Below are positions 44,133-52,364 of a stretch of 64,000 bases of DNA, in pieces. The position numbers and the translations under genes were made by a program. How positions within the stretch are numbered: the first letter of the stretch is position 1; each line of letters opens with the position of its first letter. Where the stretch lies: positions 124,001 through 188,000 of the forward strand of contig PALD01000080.1 in assembly GCA_002710685.1 (NCBI GenBank). The letters are read 5' to 3'. This DNA comes from Cytophagaceae bacterium. GTDB lineage: Bacteria; Bacteroidota; Bacteroidia; Flavobacteriales; Flavobacteriaceae. The notes below the pieces were generated by a model, which saw nothing but the letters and a program-made list of their open reading frames with translations, was not told the origin of the DNA and searched no databases.

Positions 44133-44972
44133 ATGTTTAAAAAAATAATTCCATTATCAGTTATAGGACTTGCACTTATGACAAGCTCGTGCGTGTCAAA
44201 AAAGAAATATGTTGCCCTAGAAGGACAATATAACGACACCAGGTCAACCTTAATGAAGACACAGGTTGAAAAAGAAGAAATCGAAGCTAAATATGCAGCG
44301 ATTGAACAACGAGTAGCCAACTATAACTCTAAAATCAATTCTTTGATTGACGAGAACGATAGAAAATATGACCTTGTTGACAACATTGCAGTGGTTTCTA
44401 ACAATGACCGCAAGAAGATGCAGGAGGTCCTTAAAAACGTTGACCAGTCAGAACTGTCCCAGGCAAAAACCCTTGAAGACTCAATGAACCTGGCCATAAG
44501 CTATAATCTCAAGAAGAATATAGATGCCAGCGTTGAGCCCAGTGATGACATACAGGTAGATATTGACGAATCTGTGGTGATGATCAATATATCAGATAAA
44601 CTGTTGTTCAATAGCGGTAGCTATAAAGTAAGCAACAAGGCTGATGGTATATTAAAGCGCCTAGCAGATGTGATCAACAGTGAGCCCGCCATAGAAGTCA
44701 TGGTAGAAGGTCATACTGATGATAGGACGGTAAAACCAGGCGCTTATATCAAGGACAACTGGGAGTTGAGCGTAGAACGTTCTACGGCAATCATCAGGGA
44801 ACTTCAAGAAGAATATGGAGTAGCCCCAGAAAAAATGATTGCAGCAGGTAGAAGCAGCTATGTACCCCTTGTACCTAACGACAGTAAGGACCATATGGCC
44901 CAGAACAGAAGGACAAGGATCATTATATTACCAAACCTTGACAAGTTCTTGTCAATGGTTACTTCTAACTAG
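44133..44972 (+). CDS. OmpA-family lipoprotein
   Basis: A 279-aa protein with lipobox TSSC (signal about 1-20: MFKKIIPLSVIGLALMTSSC). A coiled-coil-like charged stretch spans about residues 30-110. The OmpA_C peptidoglycan-binding domain (about 150-270) has LLFNSGSYKVSN, VEGHTDDRT, NWELSVERSTAI and AAGRSSYVPLVPNDS, with R-R-T-R-I-I at the end. It tethers the outer membrane to peptidoglycan. It is monocistronic, between terminators. Confidence 0.9.
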   Translation: MFKKIIPLSVIGLALMTSSCVSKKKYVALEGQYNDTRSTLMKTQVEKEEIEAKYAAIEQRVANYNSKINSLIDENDRKYDLVDNIAVVSNNDRKKMQEVLKNVDQSELSQAKTLEDSMNLAISYNLKKNIDASVEPSDDIQVDIDESVVMINISDKLLFNSGSYKVSNKADGILKRLADVINSEPAIEVMVEGHTDDRTVKPGAYIKDNWELSVERSTAIIRELQEEYGVAPEKMIAAGRSSYVPLVPNDSKDHMAQNRRTRIIILPNLDKFLSMVTSN

Positions 44973-44994
44973 ATTTTATAAAAATCATATTTTT

Positions 44995-45021
44995 AAAAGC
45001 CGCTATCTAGCGGCTTTTATT
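44995..45021 (+). terminator. Intrinsic terminator after the OmpA gene
   Basis: Arms AAAAGCCGCTA/TAGCGGCTTTT around TC, then ATTTG. It is near-perfect and bidirectional in form. Confidence 0.8.
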
Positions 45022-45075
45022 TGTTTATCAATATTTTAGCTTTTTAGTAAACTGAAAATTCTTACCTTTAAGTTA

Positions 45076-45486
45076 ATGAAGGTAGAAGAATCCATATTTG
45101 CTAATCAAATACTACAAAAGCATAGCTTTACTTTTGGGGATTTCTTCTTTTTTGAGAACTTCATAGTTTCTGAAGTCAAGGAGGGAGCACTATTCAACTG
45201 GTCAACAGGAAAAAAAGTGCTCGAAGTAGCTGCCAAATTTTACCCTAGTCTAGAAAAGCTGCATTATATATCAAACAGAATCTATGATTATGGTATTGAT
45301 CCCCGGGGATGGGCAAAATTTTCTCAAAACAAGTATAAGTTAAAAAGCTTTATCGTGGTCACCTACACAGAGACCGGATTGAATAACATGCTTTTTGAAA
45401 AAATCTTCTATCCCTCGCACATCAAGAGATTTGAAAGCCTGGGCGACGCCATAAAGGCAATCAAGCAAAACACACTGCAACACTAA
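45076..45486 (+). CDS. Small STAS/SEC14-like conserved protein (paralog 2)
   Basis: A 136-aa soluble protein without a signal. It aligns by eye to the product of 4348-4743: FTFGDFFFFENFIVSEVKEG, an HYISNRIYDYGIDP motif, then LKSFIVVT and FEKIFYPSHIKRFESLGDAI. This is the typical layout of a flavobacterial STAS/SEC14-like protein. The function is unknown. It precedes a duplicated membrane protein by 9 nt and may be cotranscribed with it. Confidence 0.72.
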   Translation: MKVEESIFANQILQKHSFTFGDFFFFENFIVSEVKEGALFNWSTGKKVLEVAAKFYPSLEKLHYISNRIYDYGIDPRGWAKFSQNKYKLKSFIVVTYTETGLNNMLFEKIFYPSHIKRFESLGDAIKAIKQNTLQH

Positions 45487-45495
45487 ACAATCAAC

Positions 45496-45870
45496 ATGGG
45501 TACCCTTTATGACCTGGCAAACATCTGCGCAGGATTAATTCTTTCCATATCACTACTGGACCGATGGGATGGAGAGGGCAATTTCTTTAAAAAAGTTTCT
45601 GCTACCCTTTCCCCATTTGCAGCCATCATAGGTGGCATCTGCTTGGTTCTGGGTATTGTTTTCCTGCTCAGGCCCTTTTGTGCCTTTCATGACATCACGG
45701 GTATTGTTGCAGGGCTCACGTTACTTTCAGGATCCCTATCAAGTATTCCCGGTGTGGGCAATGGCCTGGAGAAACTCTCCAGGTCACTCAATCCATACAG
45801 GGCGGTAATAGGTATGATAGCACTTATTGTGGGTATCCTGGGACTTCTCAACATCACTATTCTTTGCTAA
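45496..45870 (+). CDS. Small membrane protein with internal duplication
   Basis: A 124-aa hydrophobic protein with about four helices and no signal. The halves look like a tandem duplication. DLANICAGLILSISLLD and LSPFAAIIGGICLVLGIVFLL in the first half match DITGIVAGLTLLSGSLS and LNPYRAVIGMIALIVGILGLL in the second. Each unit is about 60 residues. I do not recognise the family. It follows the STAS-like gene by 9 nt, so it is probably cotranscribed. Confidence 0.68.
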   Translation: MGTLYDLANICAGLILSISLLDRWDGEGNFFKKVSATLSPFAAIIGGICLVLGIVFLLRPFCAFHDITGIVAGLTLLSGSLSSIPGVGNGLEKLSRSLNPYRAVIGMIALIVGILGLLNITILC

Positions 45871-45950
45871 GGTTTCGGCGAGGTTTATATTTTTTTTAGG
45901 AAGGGCCAATCTTTTTTCGATATATATTTAATATCATTCAACCATCATAG

Positions 45951-47780
45951 ATGTCCTTAGAGTTAATATTTGTCTTCAGCATATTGCTTATCACCATAGT
46001 CCTTTTTGTTACTGAGCTTTTTCCGGTAGACAAGATTGCCTTCTTCATCATAGTCTCTATCACCTTACTGGGCCTTGTCACCCCCGAAGAAGCCATAAGT
46101 GGGTTCTCAAATCCTGCGACCATTACCGTGTTATGCCTCATGATCATTGCACTGGGGCTTGAAGAAAACGGGGTCATCGCCATGCTCACCGCGGGACTCA
46201 AAAAAATAAGCGTGCTACACCTAGCCCTGCTTATCCCCCTGTTCATGATCATCACGGCAAGTATCTCTGCATTTATAAGCACCACGGCCGTGGTAATCAT
46301 ATTTATAAAAATCGTGCTCCAACTGGCCGATAGGTTCAACATACCCTCTTCAAAGATATTGATGCCCGTCTCCTTTGCTGGCATACTGGGAGGCAGCTGC
46401 ACATTGATGGGCACATCCACAAACCTTATCGTCAACAGTGTTGCCCAGCAACTGGGCATGAAAAAAATGGGCTTCTTTGAATTTGCACCCTTTGGCCTTG
46501 TATTCCTGGCAATAGGCATCGTCGTGGTGACGGTTGCTTCAAGGTTGCTTCCGCGAAAGAACCCCGTGGACGCCACAGACGCCTATGGCCTCAAGGAATT
46601 GCTCACAAATGTGGAAATCACCGAAGATTCCCCCTTGATAGGAAAGCGGATAGATGAGACTTTTTTCGGCGAAAGCCAAAACGTATCAGTACTTAAGATG
46701 ATGCGCAACTTTACGGTCACCAATGCCCCGGGCAAGTACATACAATTGCAAAAGGGGGATAAATTGATGGTGATGAGCGACTTTGACAACATGGTCAAGC
46801 TTGCAAAGACCGAAGGGTTCATCATCAATGAAAAACGCAAAGCCCATAAGGAAACAGATGAAAATGAAGAAGATGAAAAAAACTCAAAGACGGATGACCT
46901 TAACCGCTTAGTTTATATTGAACTCTTGATATTGCCGGGTTCCATCTTGCTTGGCAAGACCTTGAGGGACCTGCGGTACTTTGCCTTTAGGGGCGGGGTA
47001 CCCATTGCCATCAAAAAGAGAAAAAACATCAGGAACACACGCGAAAGACTGATAAGAAAGGATATAAAAGAAATACGCCTCAAGCCTGGTGACAGGGTGC
47101 TTGTCGAGATTGCACAACGGGACATTGCCATGCTTGAGGATATGGAAAACGTGGCCATCATGCAACAGTATGAGAATACGTCAACCTTTTCACCCAGAAA
47201 AAAATATACATCGCTCTTTATCTTATTGCTCGTTATAGGCCTTGCAGCCTCTGGGGCATTGTCCATACTGGCGAGCTCACTTACCGGGGTTGCGCTTATG
47301 CTGCTCACCAACTGCCTTGTGCTCAACAAGGTCTATCAAAAGGTGGACTGGCAGATAATATTCTTGCTTGCGGGCATGATACCACTGGGGATTGCCCTGA
47401 GCAATACCGGGGCAGACCAGTGGATATCTTCTAACCTGCTGGCGATGATGGAAGGAAAACCAGATGTATGGGTACTGGGATTGATTTTCTTTTTTACCAT
47501 GTTGCTCAGTGGCACGGTGTCAAACAATGCCACTGCCATCATCATGGCACCCATTGCCATTGCAGTTGCAGCAGGACTGGGGCTTGATCCTAAGCCTTTT
47601 ATCCTAGCGGTGATGTTTGGGGCTAACTTTAGCTTTTTTACTCCGGTGGGCTATCAAACCAATACCTTGATCTACGGCCTGGGCATCTATAGTTTCAGGC
47701 ATTTTGCGCTTATAGGCGGAATCCTATCCATCATATTATTGATCGTGGGTACATTGATGCTATCCACAATGTTCAATTAA
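45951..47780 (+). CDS. SLC13-family permease with TrkA_C domains
   Basis: A 609-aa membrane transporter of the divalent anion/sodium symporter (SLC13/DASS) type. Two membrane bundles (about 1-190 and 410-609) flank a cytosolic pair of TrkA_C/RCK_C regulatory modules (about 215-290 and 310-395, for example KLLEDMENVAIMQQ-type turns). The substrate motifs ISTTAVVIIFIK and LMGTSTNLIVNSV (SNT-like) match the first bundle, and SGTVSNNATAIIM the second. Sulfate or dicarboxylate is the family's usual cargo; the substrate here is unknown. A dispersed hairpin (46661-46681) lies in the coding region. Confidence 0.88.
   Translation: MSLELIFVFSILLITIVLFVTELFPVDKIAFFIIVSITLLGLVTPEEAISGFSNPATITVLCLMIIALGLEENGVIAMLTAGLKKISVLHLALLIPLFMIITASISAFISTTAVVIIFIKIVLQLADRFNIPSSKILMPVSFAGILGGSCTLMGTSTNLIVNSVAQQLGMKKMGFFEFAPFGLVFLAIGIVVVTVASRLLPRKNPVDATDAYGLKELLTNVEITEDSPLIGKRIDETFFGESQNVSVLKMMRNFTVTNAPGKYIQLQKGDKLMVMSDFDNMVKLAKTEGFIINEKRKAHKETDENEEDEKNSKTDDLNRLVYIELLILPGSILLGKTLRDLRYFAFRGGVPIAIKKRKNIRNTRERLIRKDIKEIRLKPGDRVLVEIAQRDIAMLEDMENVAIMQQYENTSTFSPRKKYTSLFILLLVIGLAASGALSILASSLTGVALMLLTNCLVLNKVYQKVDWQIIFLLAGMIPLGIALSNTGADQWISSNLLAMMEGKPDVWVLGLIFFFTMLLSGTVSNNATAIIMAPIAIAVAAGLGLDPKPFILAVMFGANFSFFTPVGYQTNTLIYGLGIYSFRHFALIGGILSIILLIVGTLMLSTMFN
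46661..46681 (+). repeat. Dispersed hairpin element inside the SLC13 gene
   Basis: TTTTTTCGGC-GAAA-GCCAAAA with one C/A mismatch; GAAA loop. Confidence 0.5.
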
Positions 47781-48122
47781 CAAGGGTGCATAAAAAAAGG
47801 CACCCTTCCCTAGCGAGAGAGAAGGAAGCCTACTAAGAACAATTCCTAACTAATTTAATTATATAATTTAAACCTTCATAAAAACAGCACAACTGCATCA
47901 AAGATGGAGGCAAGCCGTTCTTCTTGAGTAGGCACCCATCCAGTAGAACCAGATGCAAGCCCGCTTTAAGTTTTAAATCAAGATTTATAAGACCTTTACA
48001 TACTAGACGCATGTACCTCATATTTGTTACAGGTTATTTGAAAAAAAAATTATTTCCTTAGTTAAAGTAATGTAAAGTGTGGTTATCAACTCGCTATTGA
48101 TGCGTTATTTTGCAACTTAAGT
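47781..48122 (+). other. 342-nt intergenic region before pbp1A
   Basis: It begins with a hairpin (AAGGGTGC/GGCACCCTT, 47782-47807) that may end the SLC13 transcript but lacks a clean T tract. A 62-codon minus-strand open frame is present but has no supporting feature. I see no other element. Confidence 0.5.
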
Positions 48123-50654
48123 ATGAAAAGTTTTATACCCCATTCAGTAAAGAAGTACTACAACAGCACGTTACAAAAACTCAAGACCAAATTTCCCGAT
48201 ACCTACGTATTTATAAAAAAATATGGGATAAGGTCTGAGCGCTTCTTACGGCATCTTGCCTCAAAAAGATGGTTTCAGATTACCACGATTACACTTGGAA
48301 CCCTGTTCATTGCCTTTTCCCTGTTCTTCTTGAGCATTTATGTGGGGTTGTGGGGCAAACTCCCTACTGAGTATGAATTGGCAAACCTTAAACAATCCCT
48401 AGCCAGTAGGCTGCTAGATAAAGATGGTAATGAAATAGGCAAGTACTTTGTCTATGACCGGCGACCCATAGATTATGATGAACTCCCCCAGCATCTGGTC
48501 GATGCGCTCGTGGCTACTGAAGACTTTAGGTTCTACAAGCACGATGGGGTAGATAAGCTAAGCCTTATGCGCGTCCTGGTCAAGACCCTGATGATGCAGG
48601 ATGAATCTGCCGGTGGTGGGAGCACCATCACGCAACAATTGGCCAAGAACATGTTTGGCCGTGAAGAAAGCGGCAAATTAGGCCTTGTGGTATCAAAAAT
48701 GAAGGAGTTTATCCTAGCGCAGCGCATTGAGAACATCTATACTAAAAATGAAATCATAAACCTTTACTTCAATACGGTACCATTTCCTGACAACACCTAT
48801 GGTATTGAAAGCGCCTCTCAAAAATTCTTTGACAAGCCCACTAAAGAACTCAACCTCAATGAATCTGCCATACTGGTTGGCACGCTCAAGGCAAACCACT
48901 GGTACAACCCCAGGCTCTACCCTGACCGTGCCAAAACGAGACGTGACGTCGTACTCGGTCAAATGATGCGTTACGGTTACCTCCAGCCCCAGGACACCGT
49001 GGGCATGGAGAGGGACAGCATCGTATTACATTATAGAGACAAGGATCAAGCCGGCGTCGCGGGATATTTTAAAGAGCTTACGCGAAAACAGCTCGAAAAC
49101 ATCCTCAAGGACAAGATAAAGAAGAATGGTCAACCCTATGACCTTTACCTGGATGGCCTTACCATCTATACCACCATGGACCTCAAGATGCAGCAAATGG
49201 CCGAAGCATCTATGAAAAAACACATGGCAGCATTACAAAAGGCATATAGCAGGGCTTATGGAAGCTACGCCCCGTGGAAAAGGATGAACATCCTGCTCCC
49301 CAGCCTAAAAAAATTGCCCGCTTACAAGAATCTTGAAAAAGAAGGCCTAGAAGAAGGCCAGATCTGGGATTCACTTGATCACAAAAGGGAAATGCACGTT
49401 TTTGCATGGGATAGCCTTAAACAAGAACAAAACCTGTCAGTAAAGGACAGCCTTTCCCACTACCTCTCCATTTTGAACTGTGGATTTCTGGCACTTGAGC
49501 CCAATACAGGAAAAGTCCTTTCTTACATAGGCGGCATTGATTTCAACAACTTTAAATATGACCATGTCTCACAGAGCCAGCGCATGGTGGGCAGTACCTT
49601 TAAACCATTTGTGTATACCACTGCCGTGGAACGCGGTATAGAACCCTGTGACCTTTATCCATCAGTAGCAGATACGTATATCATCAGGGGTAAAGAATGG
49701 ACCCCGGGAAACAGCGGTGGAGAAAGTGACCCAGATGTAAAATATTCACTTAAAGGTGCCCTGGCAAACTCGATAAACACCGTCGCGGTAAAGGTAATCC
49801 TTGATGCCGGTATTGATAATGTCATCCATCAAGCACATAGGATGGGCATAGATGCTGACTTGCCAAAGGTGCCCTCACTCGCCCTGGGGACCGCACAGAT
49901 CAAACTTCTTGACCTTGCCGGGGCATATACCACCTTTGTTAATAAAGGCCGCCCCGCCACACCATATACCATATCAAAAATCGTGGATAGGGAGGGAAAC
50001 ATCATCTATGAGCATCAGGATAATACCCTAGAAGAAGAAGCAGTCATGACGGACTATACCCGTCAATCTTTAATAGAAATGCTAAAAGAAACGGTAAATA
50101 GTGGTACGGCTGCAAGGTTGCGCTATAAATACCGACTAAAGAACGACATCGCCGGGAAGACCGGTACAACACAGGACAACAAAGATGGTTGGTTTGTGAG
50201 CATAATGCCAAAAATGGTGACCGTAAGCTGGGTGGGCAATGATGATTACCGCATAGGCTTTAACAGCACAAGCATGGGTGCAGGCGCAAACAGTGCACTG
50301 CCTATTTTTGCAGGACTTATGCAACAGATGAACAAGGACACCATTTATGATGCGATTACCCAGGCTAAATTTGAAAAACCATCAAGCAGGGTGCGTGAGG
50401 CAACTTCTTGTCCAGCCATGGAGCGGGATAGTTCATCAGTAAAGAATATTTTCAGGAATATCTTTGGCGGAAGCCAAAAACGAACACGCAATATAGTTTA
50501 CCTGGACGATGATGGTAACCGTATAAAAACGGTAAAGGAAGAAATTGAAGATGAAGAAACAGAGGATGCCGGTGACACCCAGAATGAAGATGCTGATGAC
50601 GATGGTGGCTTTTTTTCCTTTTTGAAAAAGAAAAAAGATAATGATGGTAATTGA
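48123..50654 (+). CDS. pbpA: Penicillin-binding protein 1A (bifunctional)
   Basis: An 843-aa bifunctional peptidoglycan enzyme. One transmembrane helix lies near residues 55-80. The glycosyltransferase (GT51) part has ATEDFRFYKHDGVD and GGGSTITQQLAKNMF. The transpeptidase part has the SxxK serine in GSTFKPFVY, SxN in ANSINTVA, and KTGTT in AGKTGTTQDNKDGWF. The C-terminal tail is acidic and then Lys-rich. A dispersed hairpin lies in the 3' coding region (50463-50479). The gene symbol is by family. Confidence 0.94.
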   Translation: MKSFIPHSVKKYYNSTLQKLKTKFPDTYVFIKKYGIRSERFLRHLASKRWFQITTITLGTLFIAFSLFFLSIYVGLWGKLPTEYELANLKQSLASRLLDKDGNEIGKYFVYDRRPIDYDELPQHLVDALVATEDFRFYKHDGVDKLSLMRVLVKTLMMQDESAGGGSTITQQLAKNMFGREESGKLGLVVSKMKEFILAQRIENIYTKNEIINLYFNTVPFPDNTYGIESASQKFFDKPTKELNLNESAILVGTLKANHWYNPRLYPDRAKTRRDVVLGQMMRYGYLQPQDTVGMERDSIVLHYRDKDQAGVAGYFKELTRKQLENILKDKIKKNGQPYDLYLDGLTIYTTMDLKMQQMAEASMKKHMAALQKAYSRAYGSYAPWKRMNILLPSLKKLPAYKNLEKEGLEEGQIWDSLDHKREMHVFAWDSLKQEQNLSVKDSLSHYLSILNCGFLALEPNTGKVLSYIGGIDFNNFKYDHVSQSQRMVGSTFKPFVYTTAVERGIEPCDLYPSVADTYIIRGKEWTPGNSGGESDPDVKYSLKGALANSINTVAVKVILDAGIDNVIHQAHRMGIDADLPKVPSLALGTAQIKLLDLAGAYTTFVNKGRPATPYTISKIVDREGNIIYEHQDNTLEEEAVMTDYTRQSLIEMLKETVNSGTAARLRYKYRLKNDIAGKTGTTQDNKDGWFVSIMPKMVTVSWVGNDDYRIGFNSTSMGAGANSALPIFAGLMQQMNKDTIYDAITQAKFEKPSSRVREATSCPAMERDSSSVKNIFRNIFGGSQKRTRNIVYLDDDGNRIKTVKEEIEDEETEDAGDTQNEDADDDGGFFSFLKKKKDNDGN
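49076..49088 (-). repeat. Dispersed hairpin half-element inside pbp1A
   Basis: Minus strand TTTTCGC-GTAA-GC. Left arm and loop only. Confidence 0.3.
50463..50479 (+). repeat. Dispersed hairpin element inside pbp1A
   Basis: TTTGGC-GGAA-GCCAAA, perfect arms with a GNRA-type loop, in frame coding FGGSQK. Confidence 0.55.
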
Positions 50655-50801
50655 GGGATTAAATCTTAATTTTATGTTAAAAAATTTAAGCCAACTCCAT
50701 CAAATGCTAAATATTCCCTAAAAAACGGGGTTATAATTTGTTTTTAAACAATATCGGGTTATAATACACATTAATTACATTCACAAATTTAATTTTCCTA
50801 T

Positions 50802-51668
50802 ATGAGACAACTCAAAATCACGAAGCAGGTTACCAATCGAGAATCAAAATCCTTAAATACATATCTACAGGATGTAAGCAAGCTCGATATGATAACTGCT
50901 GAGGAAGAGGTCGAGTTGGCACAGCGCATACGAGAAGGCGATCAGGTAGCTTTGGAACGTTTGACCAAGGCCAACCTTCGTTTTGTGGTTTCGGTGGCCA
51001 AGCAGTACCAAAATCAGGGATTGAAACTTCCTGATCTTATCAATGAAGGTAACGTTGGTCTTGTAAAAGCGGCAAAACGCTTTGATGAAACACGTGGATT
51101 CAAGTTTATATCCTATGCTGTATGGTGGATACGTCAATCCATCCTTCAAGCAATTTCTGAACACTCAAGGACGGTAAGGCTCCCGCTCAACAAAATTGGT
51201 ACGATAAGCAAGATCAACAAGGCTTTTTCTTACCTAGAGCAAAGCCTTGAGCGCCCGCCCAGTGCCGAAGAAATCGCCAAGGAACTTGACATGACCGTAC
51301 AGAAGGTAAAGCTTGCCATGAAAAACAGTGGTCGCAACCTCTCTATGGATGCTCCTTTTAAAGAAGGAGAAAATGAATCAAACCTTTATGATGTACTGAA
51401 AAGTGGTGAATCTCCCAATCCAGACATGCAGTTGATGCAGGAAAGCCTGGGTACAGAGATTGAGCGTGCCCTTGAAACGCTTTCTCCACGAGAATCTGAC
51501 GTCATCAAGCTTAACTATGGCCTGGGTGGCGAGCAGCCACATACCCTTCAGGAAATAGGTGAGATGTTTGATCTTAGCCGTGAGCGTGTAAGGCAAATCC
51601 GCGAGAAAGGAATTCGCAGGTTGCGCCATACTTCACGCAGCAAAGTGCTCAAGACCTATTTGGGATAA
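50802..51668 (+). CDS. rpoD: RNA polymerase primary sigma factor (Bacteroidetes type)
   Basis: A 288-aa sigma-70. It is short because it lacks region 1.1, as in Bacteroidetes. Region 2 has [36 protein letters not shown] (2.3-2.4); region 3 has [10 protein letters not shown]; region 4 has [15 protein letters not shown] and the [22 protein letters not shown]. It would recognise the TAnnTTTG promoters noted here. It is monocistronic, with a terminator after it. Confidence 0.96.
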   Translation: MRQLKITKQVTNRESKSLNTYLQDVSKLDMITAEEEVELAQRIREGDQVALERLTKANLRFVVSVAKQYQNQGLKLPDLINEGNVGLVKAAKRFDETRGFKFISYAVWWIRQSILQAISEHSRTVRLPLNKIGTISKINKAFSYLEQSLERPPSAEEIAKELDMTVQKVKLAMKNSGRNLSMDAPFKEGENESNLYDVLKSGESPNPDMQLMQESLGTEIERALETLSPRESDVIKLNYGLGGEQPHTLQEIGEMFDLSRERVRQIREKGIRRLRHTSRSKVLKTYLG

Positions 51669-51704
51669 CATATAAAAAATATACGTCCCCTAGATTATTA
51701 TTAA

Positions 51705-51740
51705 AAGAACACCCCGCCAGTAGCGGGGTGTTCTTGTTTT
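51705..51740. terminator. Bidirectional terminator between rpoD and the lipoprotein gene
   Basis: Arms AAGAACACCCCGC/GCGGGGTGTTCTT with a CAGTA loop, T-rich on both sides. Confidence 0.88.
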
Positions 51741-51756
51741 ATATATGTATGTAAAA

Positions 51757-52344
51757 TCATTCTATTGAAACCGGGAAGGACTGGGCAAAATCAGTCTCGC
51801 CCGCTGCATTTGTGATATCCCCATCAGCCACGCCCGCAGCATCTTTAGCTGGCTCATGGCGTAAGGTTATGGTATAATTGCCGCTTGAAGCCGCCCCAGT
51901 TGTGAGTACAAAGGCCAGGCCCACGGGAAATGTACCACCCCCTGAAACATAATCAGCTTCACTATCAGCATATGCCGTGGTAATGTCAAGCCCAGCCACC
52001 TGAAAGAAAAACTGGTGTTCATCAGCTTCTTCCATGATTTCTTCATTGATGGACTCTGCAGGATCTTCGGTCTCGTTCAATAATTCCAGACTGCCGGTAT
52101 ATGTTGTATTTGCGCGTAGAGGGCCAGAGATTGTTATCTGGGGCTCTTGTGGACCATCTCCATCTAAATCTCTTGAAACCCACATGACGGTATCGCCGCC
52201 ACCCTGCGGTGCCAACTCAACCTCCATGGTCGTGATTACTTCTTCTTCATTGATGACCTTGGGAAAATCGCTGGTGTCATAAGAGCAAGAGGCCAGACTC
52301 AAGGCCAGTATTGAGAATAGGATACTATATTTATATATTTTCAT
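51757..52344 (-). CDS. Lipoprotein, metal-receptor partner
   Basis: A 195-aa lipoprotein with lipobox LASC (signal about 1-20). The mature domain looks like a small beta-sandwich with many acidic and Gly-rich turns (FPVGLAFVLTTGAASSGNY, TYTGSLELLNETEDPA). Its position 20 nt downstream of the TonB receptor on the same strand suggests a receptor partner. Similar genes next to TonB receptors exist in Flavobacteria, but I cannot name the family. Alternative: an unrelated surface lipoprotein. Confidence 0.75.
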   Translation of the reverse strand: MKIYKYSILFSILALSLASCSYDTSDFPKVINEEEVITTMEVELAPQGGGDTVMWVSRDLDGDGPQEPQITISGPLRANTTYTGSLELLNETEDPAESINEEIMEEADEHQFFFQVAGLDITTAYADSEADYVSGGGTFPVGLAFVLTTGAASSGNYTITLRHEPAKDAAGVADGDITNAAGETDFAQSFPVSIE

Positions 52345-52364
52345 CGTTTTGTTTTTTTATTTCG

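Noticed and set aside
47833..48021. A 62-codon minus-strand open frame between the SLC13 and pbp1A genes
   Set aside because: No similarity to known families, no Shine-Dalgarno or promoter, and composition not unlike intergenic DNA.
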